From: Denitrovibrio sp. | GTDB lineage: Bacteria; Chrysiogenota; Deferribacteres; Deferribacterales; Geovibrionaceae | Direction: 5' to 3' | NCBI GenBank assembly: GCA_002869145.1 | Contig: PKTM01000008.1 | Coordinates: 1 to 64,000, forward strand | Length of the DNA: 64,000 nucleotides | In this document: positions 1 through 7,816 of the stretch, one piece after another | Position numbering within the stretch: the stretch's first letter is position 1 | Layout of the letters: each line of letters starts with the position of its first letter | Notes under the pieces: model-generated | Told to the model about the DNA's origin: nothing | Seen by the model: only the letters and a program-made list of their open reading frames with translations | The model's database searches: none | Translations under genes and position numbers: made by a program

Positions 1-896
1 ATACAGTAGCCAAAAGCTGCCCAGGCTTTAATGCCGCTTAGTTTGATATATTTGTGAGCTATAGTGGCTGTTCCTACCTGAGAAAAACGCATCTTGCTTC
101 TTGTATACTGCTCTGTTAAAAGGATTATTACCGCTATCAAAAGTGTAAAGCTTGATATCTGAAGCCCGGTTTGAAAAGAAAACATAGCAAACCAAGCCTG
201 GTATATTGCTGTTGTTAATGTATTATAGTTTAAAACAGATACTGCACCGAAATCTGCAAGAGATTCCATTATTACAAGTAACGCGCCTGCCGCTATGTAG
301 CTTCTGGACATAGGGATTATTACAGTTACGAAAGTTCTTAGTTTGCTGTAGCCATAGAGCTCTGAGACCTCTAACGCTTTTGGCCCCTGAGATATAAATG
401 CGCTTCTGGTAATGTAGTAAACATATGGATATAAAGACAATGACAGCACAACTATAGCTCCTGGGGCTGACCGAACACCATCAAACCAGAAACCTTTCAT
501 TCCGAATAATCGTAAAAAATCCTGAAATAAACCCGAATAGTCAAAAAAACCTACACCCACAAAAGCGAGTACGTAAGTAGGTAAAGCTATGGGAAGTACA
601 AGAAGCCAAACGAAATATTTTTTGAATGGAAAATCATAAATTGCTGTTAACCATGCAAGAGTTGTGCCTAGGATAACTGATAGTATCCCAGTTCCTAACG
701 CAAGTATAATAGTGTTTTTAGCAACCTCTGGCAGTATCGAAGATGCAATGTGTGTAAAAACATACTTGTCAACCAGCAGAAATGAACTAAAAATGTAAAC
801 AATCGGCACAAAAACAATTGCAGCAATGAGAGCAGGAAAAATTACTGCTTTATACCCGGGAGAGTTGCCCCTCCCGGACTTTTTGGTTTTGAACAT
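1..896 (-). CDS. fbpB: Ferric iron ABC transporter permease (partial, C-terminus beyond window)
   Basis: Inner-membrane permease of a Fe(3+) ABC importer, working with the binding protein encoded just upstream. The first ~298 codons are visible. Translation from the ATG at 896 begins MFKTKKSGRGNSP and shows many hydrophobic helices, including 'VFVPIVYIFSSFLLV' and 'LLVLPIALPTYVLAF'. The permease EAA-like region around 'ALEVSELYGYSKLRTFVTV' is followed by 'IIPMSRSYIAAG', as in FbpB/AfuB/FutB proteins, which are fused-type permeases of about 500-550 residues. The start lies one base after the stop of the binding-protein gene, so the two are co-transcribed. The rest of the gene and any ATPase gene would lie left of the window. 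Confidence 0.85.
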   Translation of the reverse strand, partial: MFKTKKSGRGNSPGYKAVIFPALIAAIVFVPIVYIFSSFLLVDKYVFTHIASSILPEVAKNTIILALGTGILSVILGTTLAWLTAIYDFPFKKYFVWLLVLPIALPTYVLAFVGVGFFDYSGLFQDFLRLFGMKGFWFDGVRSAPGAIVVLSLSLYPYVYYITRSAFISQGPKALEVSELYGYSKLRTFVTVIIPMSRSYIAAGALLVIMESLADFGAVSVLNYNTLTTAIYQAWFAMFSFQTGLQISSFTLLIAVIILLTEQYTRSKMRFSQVGTATIAHKYIKLSGIKAWAAFGYC

Positions 897-897
897 T

Positions 898-1899
898 TTA
901 TTTGTAGTCGTACTTGTTCATAAGAATAATTGCTTCAGTCTGAAGCTCGCCTAGCCAGGCTACATTAATATCATTCCCTTTAAAATCTCCCCACTTTGTA
1001 ATAACACTGCTGTATGGTGTTTCTTTAAGAACAGGGTATTCAAGGTTGTTATCAGCAATATCAGTCTGAGCTTTTTCAGATGTAAGCCACTCAAGAAGCT
1101 TTACTGCATTGTCTTTATTTTTAGCGTATTTTGTAACGCCAGCACCTGAAATATTTACATGTACTCCGTCTTCATCCTGATTTGGCCAGAAAACACTCAC
1201 TGGAAAGTCAGTGTCTTTTTTGAGTATTCTGCCAAGGTAATATGTATTAACTATGCCGACGTCGCAACTTCCAGCACTTATTGCTTCTATCACTTTGGTG
1301 TCACTGGAAAGCGGGGCAACTGCCAGATTATCTACCCAGCCTTTTATAATCTCACCGGTTTTCTCTTTGCCGTTTTGCTTGATAAGCATAGCAACAAGGG
1401 ACTGGTTATAAATTTTCTTTGATGTTCTGAGGCATATTCTATCTTTCCATTTTTCATCGGTAAGTGCTGCATAAGTGCTGAGCTCTGAAGGTTTTACTCT
1501 TTCAGTGCTGTAAACAATAGGTCTGGCCCTTACTGAAAGTCCATACCAGCGACCATCTGCATCTCTGAGGTTAGCAGGTACGTTATCGTTAAGCTTTTGT
1601 GAAGAGACTTCCTGAAATATCCCTTTTTCGGCAGCATTCCATAAGTTTCCAGCATCTACTGTCATAAGAACATCTGCTTTAGTATTTTTACCTTCAGCAG
1701 CGATACGCTGAAAAAGTGCGCCAGCTTTGCCTGTAATATATCTGACTTCGATACCTGTTTCTGATGTAAATTTGTCAAACAAAGGTTTGATCAGGTGTTC
1801 TTGTCTGGCACTGTAAACAGTAACTTCAGAAGCGTTTGCGAATGTGGTATTGGTTATTACAAGTGCAATCAAAATGAATCCATACAAAAGATTTCTCAT
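898..1899 (-). CDS. fbpA: Ferric iron ABC transporter periplasmic binding protein
   Basis: Periplasmic Fe(3+)-binding protein of an ABC importer, 333 aa from the ATG at 1899. That start has AGGAGAG eight bases upstream and opens a clean signal peptide (MRNLLYGFILIALVITNTTFANA); a longer in-frame start at 1974 would place the promoter and Fur box inside the gene. The mature protein begins 'EVTVYSARQEHLIKPLF', the hallmark of the FbpA/FutA/IdiA family, whose usual length is 330-350. 'SGAGVTKYAKNKDNAVKLLEWL' near residue 270 is also typical. It is the promoter-proximal gene, with the permease one base downstream. Iron repression by Fur is likely from the promoter sequence. Confidence 0.92.
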   Translation of the reverse strand: MRNLLYGFILIALVITNTTFANASEVTVYSARQEHLIKPLFDKFTSETGIEVRYITGKAGALFQRIAAEGKNTKADVLMTVDAGNLWNAAEKGIFQEVSSQKLNDNVPANLRDADGRWYGLSVRARPIVYSTERVKPSELSTYAALTDEKWKDRICLRTSKKIYNQSLVAMLIKQNGKEKTGEIIKGWVDNLAVAPLSSDTKVIEAISAGSCDVGIVNTYYLGRILKKDTDFPVSVFWPNQDEDGVHVNISGAGVTKYAKNKDNAVKLLEWLTSEKAQTDIADNNLEYPVLKETPYSSVITKWGDFKGNDINVAWLGELQTEAIILMNKYDYK

Positions 1900-1945
1900 A
1901 TTTTCTCTCCTAAATAAATTAATTGTTTGTTTTGTTAATGCGGGT

Positions 1946-1974
1946 ACATTAGCGATATTGATAATCAATGTCAA
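1946..1974 (-). promoter_or_regulatory. Sigma-70 promoter with embedded Fur box for the iron transporter
   Basis: On the minus strand TTGACA (1974-1969) and TAATGT (1951-1946) are separated by 17 bp. The spacer holds a Fur-box-like sequence at 1954-1972 (GATATTGATAATCAATGTC read on the plus strand), which matches 16 of 19 positions of the classical Fur consensus. Fur bound here would cover both hexamers and block transcription of the fbpA-like gene. Confidence 0.82.
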
Positions 1975-2139
1975 TAAGAAAATAAAATAAAATGGTTCTG
2001 TAGTTAAGTAGCCTTAGAATATTGTGTATTTATTAATCTTTTTATGATAGGTTTACATTACATTAAAAGACACATTATGTGTTATAAAGAAAACTTAAAA
2101 CAATTGTAAAGTAATCTTGTTCTCTTTTAAGAGGTATAT

Positions 2140-2553
2140 ATGGTGAAATTAAAAGATATTGTAATTTTATATGCAGAGGATGAGGTTGTTACAAACAAGA
2201 TTTTCACTAAAAAACTGGAAAGAATAACAAAAAATGTTTACTCTACGTTTAATGGAAATGAAGCTTTCGAGAAATATCTGGAAGTTAAGCCTGATTTAAT
2301 TATTACAGACATAAATATGCCGCTTATGAATGGCGGTGAATTTATAGCAAAGGTCAGGGAGTTAGATAGCACAACCCCTATTATTGTTGTTACCGCTTAC
2401 GCTTACTTTGGCGATCTTGACATTAATTTAATAAAAAAACCTATAAATTTTAGCTTATTTAATAGTATTATTCAAAGTGCCATTTCTAGTGAAAATCTGC
2501 CAAATGTCACAGATGAGTTAAAAATACAAAACATTTACGCTTTAATCCATTAA
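2140..2553 (+). CDS. Receiver-only response regulator
   Basis: Single-domain CheY-like response regulator, 137 aa, with an AGAGG ribosome site before the ATG. Visible receiver residues are the acidic pair in 'YAEDE' (about residues 11-15), the phosphoacceptor Asp in 'IITDINMP' (about residue 57), the Thr in 'VVTAYAY' and the Lys in 'IKKPIN'. There is no output domain; the last ~20 residues are short and charged. It sits 230 bp upstream of a TRAP-type binding protein and a kinase of the 'HQWxQPLN' type, and kinases of that kind are often paired with stand-alone receivers. It may act by phosphotransfer or protein contact; its target is not visible here. Confidence 0.85.
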   Translation: MVKLKDIVILYAEDEVVTNKIFTKKLERITKNVYSTFNGNEAFEKYLEVKPDLIITDINMPLMNGGEFIAKVRELDSTTPIIVVTAYAYFGDLDINLIKKPINFSLFNSIIQSAISSENLPNVTDELKIQNIYALIH

Positions 2554-2678
2554 TAATTTATAGAAAAATCCGTACTGCCATCCACAGTAATAAATATTAT
2601 TGCTTGTAATATTCTTAAAAAGCAGACCGCTGTCTAAAGTTATCATACTAAGTTAAAACAAGCATTAAATCGGCTTTG

Positions 2679-2707
2679 TTGACCTGAAATATTCTTGATG
2701 CTACAAT
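2679..2707 (+). promoter_or_regulatory. Sigma-70-like promoter for the DctP-like/kinase pair
   Basis: TTGACC (2679-2684) and TACAAT (2702-2707) are separated by exactly 17 bp, 78 bp upstream of the GTG start of the binding-protein gene. The remaining 2554-2784 spacer shows no gene. Support is by sequence pattern only. Confidence 0.55.
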
Positions 2708-2784
2708 ATAGTATATAAGTAGGCTAATACAATAATGTCTACTATAAACACAATTTGTCATTATTTAGGTTTTCGGAGTAATAC

Positions 2785-3786
2785 GTGTTTAGTTTATTAA
2801 AATTCAACTTTCTAATATTTTATATAATTCTTTTTACATTCATAGCCACAAGTGCGTTTTGCGCAGTCCCTACTATGCGAATTTCTGTCGAAAACCTTGA
2901 TTCTCATATTCAGTCCAAAGCTGTCAGAATGTTCGCTGAAAAGCTTCAAGAGAGCGCTGATGGCGAGATAAATGTAGAAGTGTATACCTCTGCTAAACTT
3001 TACCAGGGCAAAGATGTTATCGGCGCATTGGTCAGAGGCAACATTGAGATGGCTGTCCCCGGCAGTTGGCATATGAGTAAATATGTGCCAGATGTTAGCC
3101 TTCTCCTGCTTCCTGCATTTTACTGTAGAGATAAATCCTATTCAGAAAAACTTCTGAATGGCGAACTTGGTAAAAAACTTAACAGATCTATTGAAAATAA
3201 ACTTAATGCCTATATTCCTGGCAGCTGGATAGACCTTGGATATGCTCATCTGTTTTTTAATAAGAATAACATTAAAAGTATAAACGGCTTGCAAGGCTTG
3301 AATATCAGAGTTGCAGGGGGATATGCTAATGAGCAAAGGAACAGGCTTATTGGTGCGGAGGCTATCACCATTGCATGGCCGGATTTGAAAACAAAGCTTT
3401 CACAGGGGCAAATAGACGGACTTCTGACATCTTACATGACTATAGATACAGCAGAACTCGACAAACTAGGTGTTAGCTCAGTTATAGAAGATAAACAGTA
3501 TTTCCCTAGATATATACCTATAATAAGAGCAAGCTTCTGGAAAAGACTTGACTCTACTCTTCAGGAGAAAATACGTAAAGCTTGGTCAGAAGTAGCAAAA
3601 TGGCAGCGAGACGAGGCTGAAGCAATGCAGCAGGCTTCCAAAAAAGCACTAATCTCAAGAGGTATAGAAGTTGTTATCCCCAATCAGAAACAAATACAAG
3701 AGACAAGGGAAATGCTTTTAAAACACCAGAGCGAGATTTCGTCAAGGCTTGGCATCAGCTCAGAAATGATTGAAATGGTGCATTAG
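2785..3786 (+). CDS. TRAP-type (DctP family) periplasmic solute-binding protein
   Basis: Secreted DctP/TAXI-type binding protein, 333 aa. It starts at GTG 2785 behind CGGAG and has a signal peptide ending near 'ATSAFCA'. Family landmarks: 'RMFAEKLQESADGEINVEVYTSAKLYQGKDVI' region, 'GSWIDLGYAHLFFNKNNIKS', 'GLNIRVAGG' with the Arg expected to bind the substrate carboxylate, and 'GQIDGLLTSY'. TRAP importers normally have DctQ and DctM genes beside them, but none is present. Instead a histidine kinase follows immediately, so the protein more probably senses a small organic acid for that kinase, as DctP-type sensors do, than feeds a transporter. The ligand cannot be predicted. Confidence 0.87.
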   Translation: MFSLLKFNFLIFYIILFTFIATSAFCAVPTMRISVENLDSHIQSKAVRMFAEKLQESADGEINVEVYTSAKLYQGKDVIGALVRGNIEMAVPGSWHMSKYVPDVSLLLLPAFYCRDKSYSEKLLNGELGKKLNRSIENKLNAYIPGSWIDLGYAHLFFNKNNIKSINGLQGLNIRVAGGYANEQRNRLIGAEAITIAWPDLKTKLSQGQIDGLLTSYMTIDTAELDKLGVSSVIEDKQYFPRYIPIIRASFWKRLDSTLQEKIRKAWSEVAKWQRDEAEAMQQASKKALISRGIEVVIPNQKQIQETREMLLKHQSEISSRLGISSEMIEMVH

Positions 3787-3787
3787 T

Positions 3788-5512
3788 ATGGCAATGAAGT
3801 CATATTCTCATATAACCACAATGGTTGTGCTTTTTGGACTTCTTATTTTTCTCAGTATTTTTTCTTTTATAAGTATTACAGGTTACATAGAAAATAAAAA
3901 AGATTTATTAAGGGTTATAAAGGAAAGGTCACTTTCGCAGGTTGAGCTTATTACAATACAAATGGAGAGGACTATTGAAAGAGCTGATGTGGCTCTTTTG
4001 CAGATAGTAAATTCTGTAAGTAAAGGTGATCCAGTCGAGAATAATAAATCAAATCCGTATAGCATAAATAGTGATCTACATGTTTATTTACGTGAGTCTA
4101 ATTTTGATGAATTTAACGAAAAAAACGAAGATTTTAAAGATTTTATAATTGAACGATATACTGTTCATTTAGAGCATATTTTTGAGCTTACGTTCAGTCA
4201 GTTCACAGAAAAGTCCAGTGGTTTAAACAGTTTTGTTATATCAAGATCACTTTATGACGTTAAAGGTGATTTTACTGGTATAGCTGTTGCAGTTATCAAA
4301 TCTGACAATTTTTTTAAAGAACTTCATGACTATAGGAATATTGAAGCCGATAGCATATATATCTACGATTTTAACCATAACCTCCTTTCAGCATATAACG
4401 CTGGAAATCCTATTAATAATTTTCAGGCTGAGACTTTTCTTGAAAGTGGCGGCTTAGGGTATTACTCAGATGAGCAGAAAATATTAACAACTAGTCAGGC
4501 AGATTTATTTCCATTAAGGGTGGTAACTTACCGAGATATGACGCCTGTTCTTAAAGAATTCAGAGATAATCAGAAAAAGCTTATGAGCATAGTTCTTGTC
4601 CTTGTAACCATAATGGTAGCAATAGTTAATATCTTTTTCGCAAGATATGTAATAGTTGCGCATCAGAAGGAACAGCAAAAAAATATGATACTGGCACATC
4701 AGTCGAGGATGGCTCAGATAGGTGAAATGTTCAGCAATATTACTCATCAATGGATCCAGCCTTTAAACACTATGAAGCTTCTTTTTAGTTCTATTGAGCA
4801 AAACCTCTCTGACCCAAAAAAAGATAAAGAGTCTATAAAGGGGCTGTGCGGTATTGGGATATCTCAGACAATGCAGCTATTTGATACAATAGATACTTTC
4901 AGACGCTTTCTTAAACCGACGAAAAACACTGAACCTTTTAATCTTTGCAATGTTACTACTGATACACTTAAGATTTGCATCCCTCTTTTTGCAGCCTCCA
5001 ACATCAGCATCAAACTTTCATGTGCTTATGGGAAAAAAGACAGCTTTGAAGAGATAAACAACATGCTGTATGTAAACTGTTCGAAGGGTGACAATAATAA
5101 GCTGCTGCACGGCAGTATGATTGTTAAAAACGGATACAAGAACGAGCTTATTCAGGTGCTTTTAAACCTTTTTGCAAATTCAAAAGATGCATATATAGCC
5201 AATGCAGACAATTTGCCTGCTGAACAGAATAAGGATATAGTTGTAACTCTGACCAAACTGGAAGATAGTGCTGAAATTACCGTTACAGACTTTGCTGGCG
5301 GAATGCCTGAGCATATCCGGAAAAGGGTTTTCGAAAAAGATTTCACAACTAAAGGGGATCAAGGAACCGGTATTGGCCTGTATCTATGCAAAACTATTGT
5401 GGAAGATCTTTTTGAAGGTGAGATTAAGTTAGAATCATTTGATGGTAAAACAAAAATAACTCTGACTCTCCCTTTATATGAATCCTCAAGCTCAGATTTT
5501 CAGGAAACTTAA
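3788..5512 (+). CDS. Membrane sensor histidine kinase, partner of the DctP-like protein
   Basis: Sensor kinase of 574 aa from ATG 3788, one base after the preceding stop; an in-frame ATG at 3770 would overlap that gene and is less likely. A transmembrane helix near residues 8-30 and a second near 265-285 ('LMSIVLVLVTIMVAIVNIFF') enclose a ~230-residue periplasmic sensor region. The cytoplasmic part has a dimerisation helix with phosphorylatable His320 in 'ITHQWIQPLNTM'. An ATPase domain follows, with N box 'LLNLFANSKDAY', G1 'DFAGGMPEH' and G2 'GDQGTGIGLYLC'. Coupling to the upstream binding protein implies ligand-controlled phosphorylation; the receiver at 2140 is the obvious candidate partner. 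Confidence 0.88.
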   Translation: MAMKSYSHITTMVVLFGLLIFLSIFSFISITGYIENKKDLLRVIKERSLSQVELITIQMERTIERADVALLQIVNSVSKGDPVENNKSNPYSINSDLHVYLRESNFDEFNEKNEDFKDFIIERYTVHLEHIFELTFSQFTEKSSGLNSFVISRSLYDVKGDFTGIAVAVIKSDNFFKELHDYRNIEADSIYIYDFNHNLLSAYNAGNPINNFQAETFLESGGLGYYSDEQKILTTSQADLFPLRVVTYRDMTPVLKEFRDNQKKLMSIVLVLVTIMVAIVNIFFARYVIVAHQKEQQKNMILAHQSRMAQIGEMFSNITHQWIQPLNTMKLLFSSIEQNLSDPKKDKESIKGLCGIGISQTMQLFDTIDTFRRFLKPTKNTEPFNLCNVTTDTLKICIPLFAASNISIKLSCAYGKKDSFEEINNMLYVNCSKGDNNKLLHGSMIVKNGYKNELIQVLLNLFANSKDAYIANADNLPAEQNKDIVVTLTKLEDSAEITVTDFAGGMPEHIRKRVFEKDFTTKGDQGTGIGLYLCKTIVEDLFEGEIKLESFDGKTKITLTLPLYESSSSDFQET

Positions 5513-5634
5513 TAAACATATATACGCACATTTTTATCAATGCTATCTATAATTTTTCAGGCTTAGTTGCCTAAGATGATTTTATATACTATTTTAATAT
5601 ATACATTACTATTACAATTTATTTGGAGTATAGA

Positions 5635-6474
5635 ATGAAAAAGATATTATTTGCATGCTTACTAATACTTTTTTCAGTAACACTTTATGCGAAACCTTTA
5701 ATTAAATATGGAATATCTTCAATGCTTTCAGCATCTAATACTTTTATCCATTATGAAGAGCTGAACAACTATATAGCTGAAAAGCTAGGTGTTGAATCTG
5801 AAATAATACATAAAGAAAGCTATAGCGATATGAATCAGCTGCTTGAAAATCAGCAGGTGGATTTTGCAAGTATCTGCACAGGTGCCATGTTATATCTGAA
5901 AGATGGAAGCTATTCGATTGTTGTTGTACCAGAGATAGACGGGAAGAGTACCTATAAGTCACTAATTATCACTAATAAGCATTTAGGAGTAAATTACACT
6001 TCACAGCTAAAAAATAAAACATTTGCTCTCACAGACAGGCTTTCAAACACGGGATATCTGTTTCCGAACTATTATTTTTCTAAGAATTTCAGCAAACCTG
6101 AAAGTTTTTTCTCTAAAATATTTTTTACCGGAACACACGACAAATCGATTTATCTTGTGAACAAAGGTGTTGTGGATGCGGCAGCAGTAGATAATCTTGT
6201 TTATGATAATCTTAAAAGTCAGAATATAAAAAATGTTAAAAATATAAATATTATCCACACTTCTCCAGAGTTCGGGATTCCCCCTATAGTTGCCTCTAAC
6301 AAGATGAATAATGAAGACATTCGCAGACTTCAGGAAGTGCTGCTTAACATGCATAAGGATGAGAAGGGGAAGTATATATTGAATGAACTAATGATGGACA
6401 GGTTTATACTGCCATCTATGGAAGCTTACGAAAATGTGTTGATAATGAAAGACTATGTTGAAAATACTAATTAA
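5635..6474 (+). CDS. PhnD-like periplasmic oxyanion/phosphonate-type binding protein (sensory)
   Basis: Secreted binding protein of 279 aa. ATG 5635 with GGAG seven bases upstream is preferred over an in-frame TTG at 5623. The signal peptide is MKKILFACLLILFSVTLYA. The mature part, 'KPLIKYGISSMLSASNTFIHYEEL', then 'DFASICTGAMLYL' and 'FALTDRLSNTGYLFPNYYF', follows the PhnD/phosphonate-binding pattern. No ABC permease or ATPase gene accompanies it. It overlaps a histidine kinase by 20 nt, which is followed by an NtrC-type regulator and arrABD. AioX, the periplasmic arsenite sensor for arsenite oxidase, belongs to the same broad family and is encoded with a kinase (AioS) and a sigma54 regulator (AioR). 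By analogy this protein may sense arsenate or arsenite; that is inference. Confidence 0.8.
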   Translation: MKKILFACLLILFSVTLYAKPLIKYGISSMLSASNTFIHYEELNNYIAEKLGVESEIIHKESYSDMNQLLENQQVDFASICTGAMLYLKDGSYSIVVVPEIDGKSTYKSLIITNKHLGVNYTSQLKNKTFALTDRLSNTGYLFPNYYFSKNFSKPESFFSKIFFTGTHDKSIYLVNKGVVDAAAVDNLVYDNLKSQNIKNVKNINIIHTSPEFGIPPIVASNKMNNEDIRRLQEVLLNMHKDEKGKYILNELMMDRFILPSMEAYENVLIMKDYVENTN

Positions 6475-7816
6475 ATATCTGCCGGATTCCTTTAAAAACA
6501 GGTTTCTGGTTTTATTCATTTTATTTGCTGTGCTTGCAGGATTATCAAGTGTCTTCACGCAATATTATTATGACAGAGGAGTGTTCAGGGAGTATGCAGC
6601 AGAGACTATTTTGAATATCCACAGAAGCAACGAAGACAGACTTAAGGATGCGATTCTTTTTGATGATATATATACTCTTTTCAGCGTAACCGAGAACATT
6701 TCTAAGAGTGTTTCTCTTATTAGTAACGTCTATGTACTAGATAAATCAGGCAAATACATCACAGACGGTCTTGTAACTAAAAAATTGCCAGAACCAAACC
6801 ACTCAGACACGGAAAGATATGCTCTTAGACTGAAAAACGGAAAAGAGATCGGTTTTGTTGTTTATCAGGTAGATACCAATAAGATACATCAAACAGGTTT
6901 AAAGCATAGCTTGACGAATCTTTTGTTTATTATCCCTATAATTATAATATTTATATTCATAAGTATTAAACTGATACTCTTTTTCACAAAACCATTGAAT
7001 ATAATTTCTAAAAACATAAAAGACGCAGATATTGCTAATCTGCCGTTTACATTTAATTTACCTGATTATGCAAGCGCAGAGGTGAAAAACCTTTCAGATG
7101 TATTTTTTTCCCTTTCAATGGAGCTGGAACGCCACATCAAGCATAATATCGAGCAGGAAAAGGCACTTGCAAAAGAAGAGAGGCTGGCTGCGATAGGGTC
7201 GATGTCTGCCGGACTTGCCCATGAGCTGAGGAATCCCGCAATGAGTCTGCAGATGCTGATGCACAGCATAAAAAATGCGGACAACACCATTGGCAAAGAG
7301 GATATCGAAGTTATGGACAGGGAGGTGTCGAGAATAGCCTCCACTGTAAATGAGTTTCTAATGATATCTAAGCCGATAACCATACATAAGGCAGAAACGA
7401 ATACTGCCATACTGAAAAAGCAGGTTTCAGAGCATGTCCAAAGAGTGCTGAAGGGAGCCATAAAACTGACACATTCCGCAGATGATTTTGTGTTTATCTC
7501 TGACCCTCTTATGCTTTTTAACATACTGGAGAATCTTTTAAATAATTCATATGAAGCAGGAAGCAGTAAATGTTTTTTAGAATTTACTAAAGATAATGAA
7601 GACGTTACTATTATTTTCTCTGATAATGGCTCAGGTATTCTTGAAAAACATCGGGACAAGATATTTCACCCGTTTTATACTACTAAAAACTCAGGTACAG
7701 GCCTTGGTATGAACATGTGTGAGAAGATGGCATCTTCTTTGGGCGGGAGCATTGCGCTTGACACAAACGTGGAAAAGGGAGCAAAGTTTATCATTAAGGT
7801 GAAAGATTTAATATGA
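6455..7816 (+). CDS. Sensor histidine kinase paired with the PhnD-like protein
   Basis: Sensor kinase of 453 aa. ATG 6455 lies 20 nt inside the upstream gene and the 3' end overlaps the regulator gene by four bases, so all three are translationally linked. A transmembrane helix near residues 15-35, a periplasmic domain of ~120 residues and a strongly hydrophobic second helix ('LLFIIPIIIIFIFIS') are visible. A linker leads to the dimerisation helix with His256 in 'GLAHELRNPAMSL'. The ATPase domain shows 'ILENLLNNSYEAG', 'DNGSGI' and 'GTGLGMNM'. It is NtrB-like in its cytoplasmic half, consistent with an NtrC-type partner. Its probable role is to phosphorylate the downstream regulator when the PhnD-like protein binds ligand. 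Confidence 0.9.
   Translation: MLKILIKYLPDSFKNRFLVLFILFAVLAGLSSVFTQYYYDRGVFREYAAETILNIHRSNEDRLKDAILFDDIYTLFSVTENISKSVSLISNVYVLDKSGKYITDGLVTKKLPEPNHSDTERYALRLKNGKEIGFVVYQVDTNKIHQTGLKHSLTNLLFIIPIIIIFIFISIKLILFFTKPLNIISKNIKDADIANLPFTFNLPDYASAEVKNLSDVFFSLSMELERHIKHNIEQEKALAKEERLAAIGSMSAGLAHELRNPAMSLQMLMHSIKNADNTIGKEDIEVMDREVSRIASTVNEFLMISKPITIHKAETNTAILKKQVSEHVQRVLKGAIKLTHSADDFVFISDPLMLFNILENLLNNSYEAGSSKCFLEFTKDNEDVTIIFSDNGSGILEKHRDKIFHPFYTTKNSGTGLGMNMCEKMASSLGGSIALDTNVEKGAKFIIKVKDLI

Noticed and set aside
3770-3787. Upstream start for the 3788 kinase
   Set aside because: It would overlap the binding-protein gene by 17 bases without a ribosome site; the ATG at 3788 begins a normal signal-anchor sequence.
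5548-5575. AGGC/GCCT inverted repeat after the 3788 kinase as a terminator
   Set aside because: Only a four-base stem and no T run; too weak to call.
7066-7659. 197-codon open frame on the minus strand
   Set aside because: It is wholly inside the 6455 kinase gene, lacks a ribosome site and has Ser/Leu-rich shadow composition; the plus-strand product has all kinase motifs.
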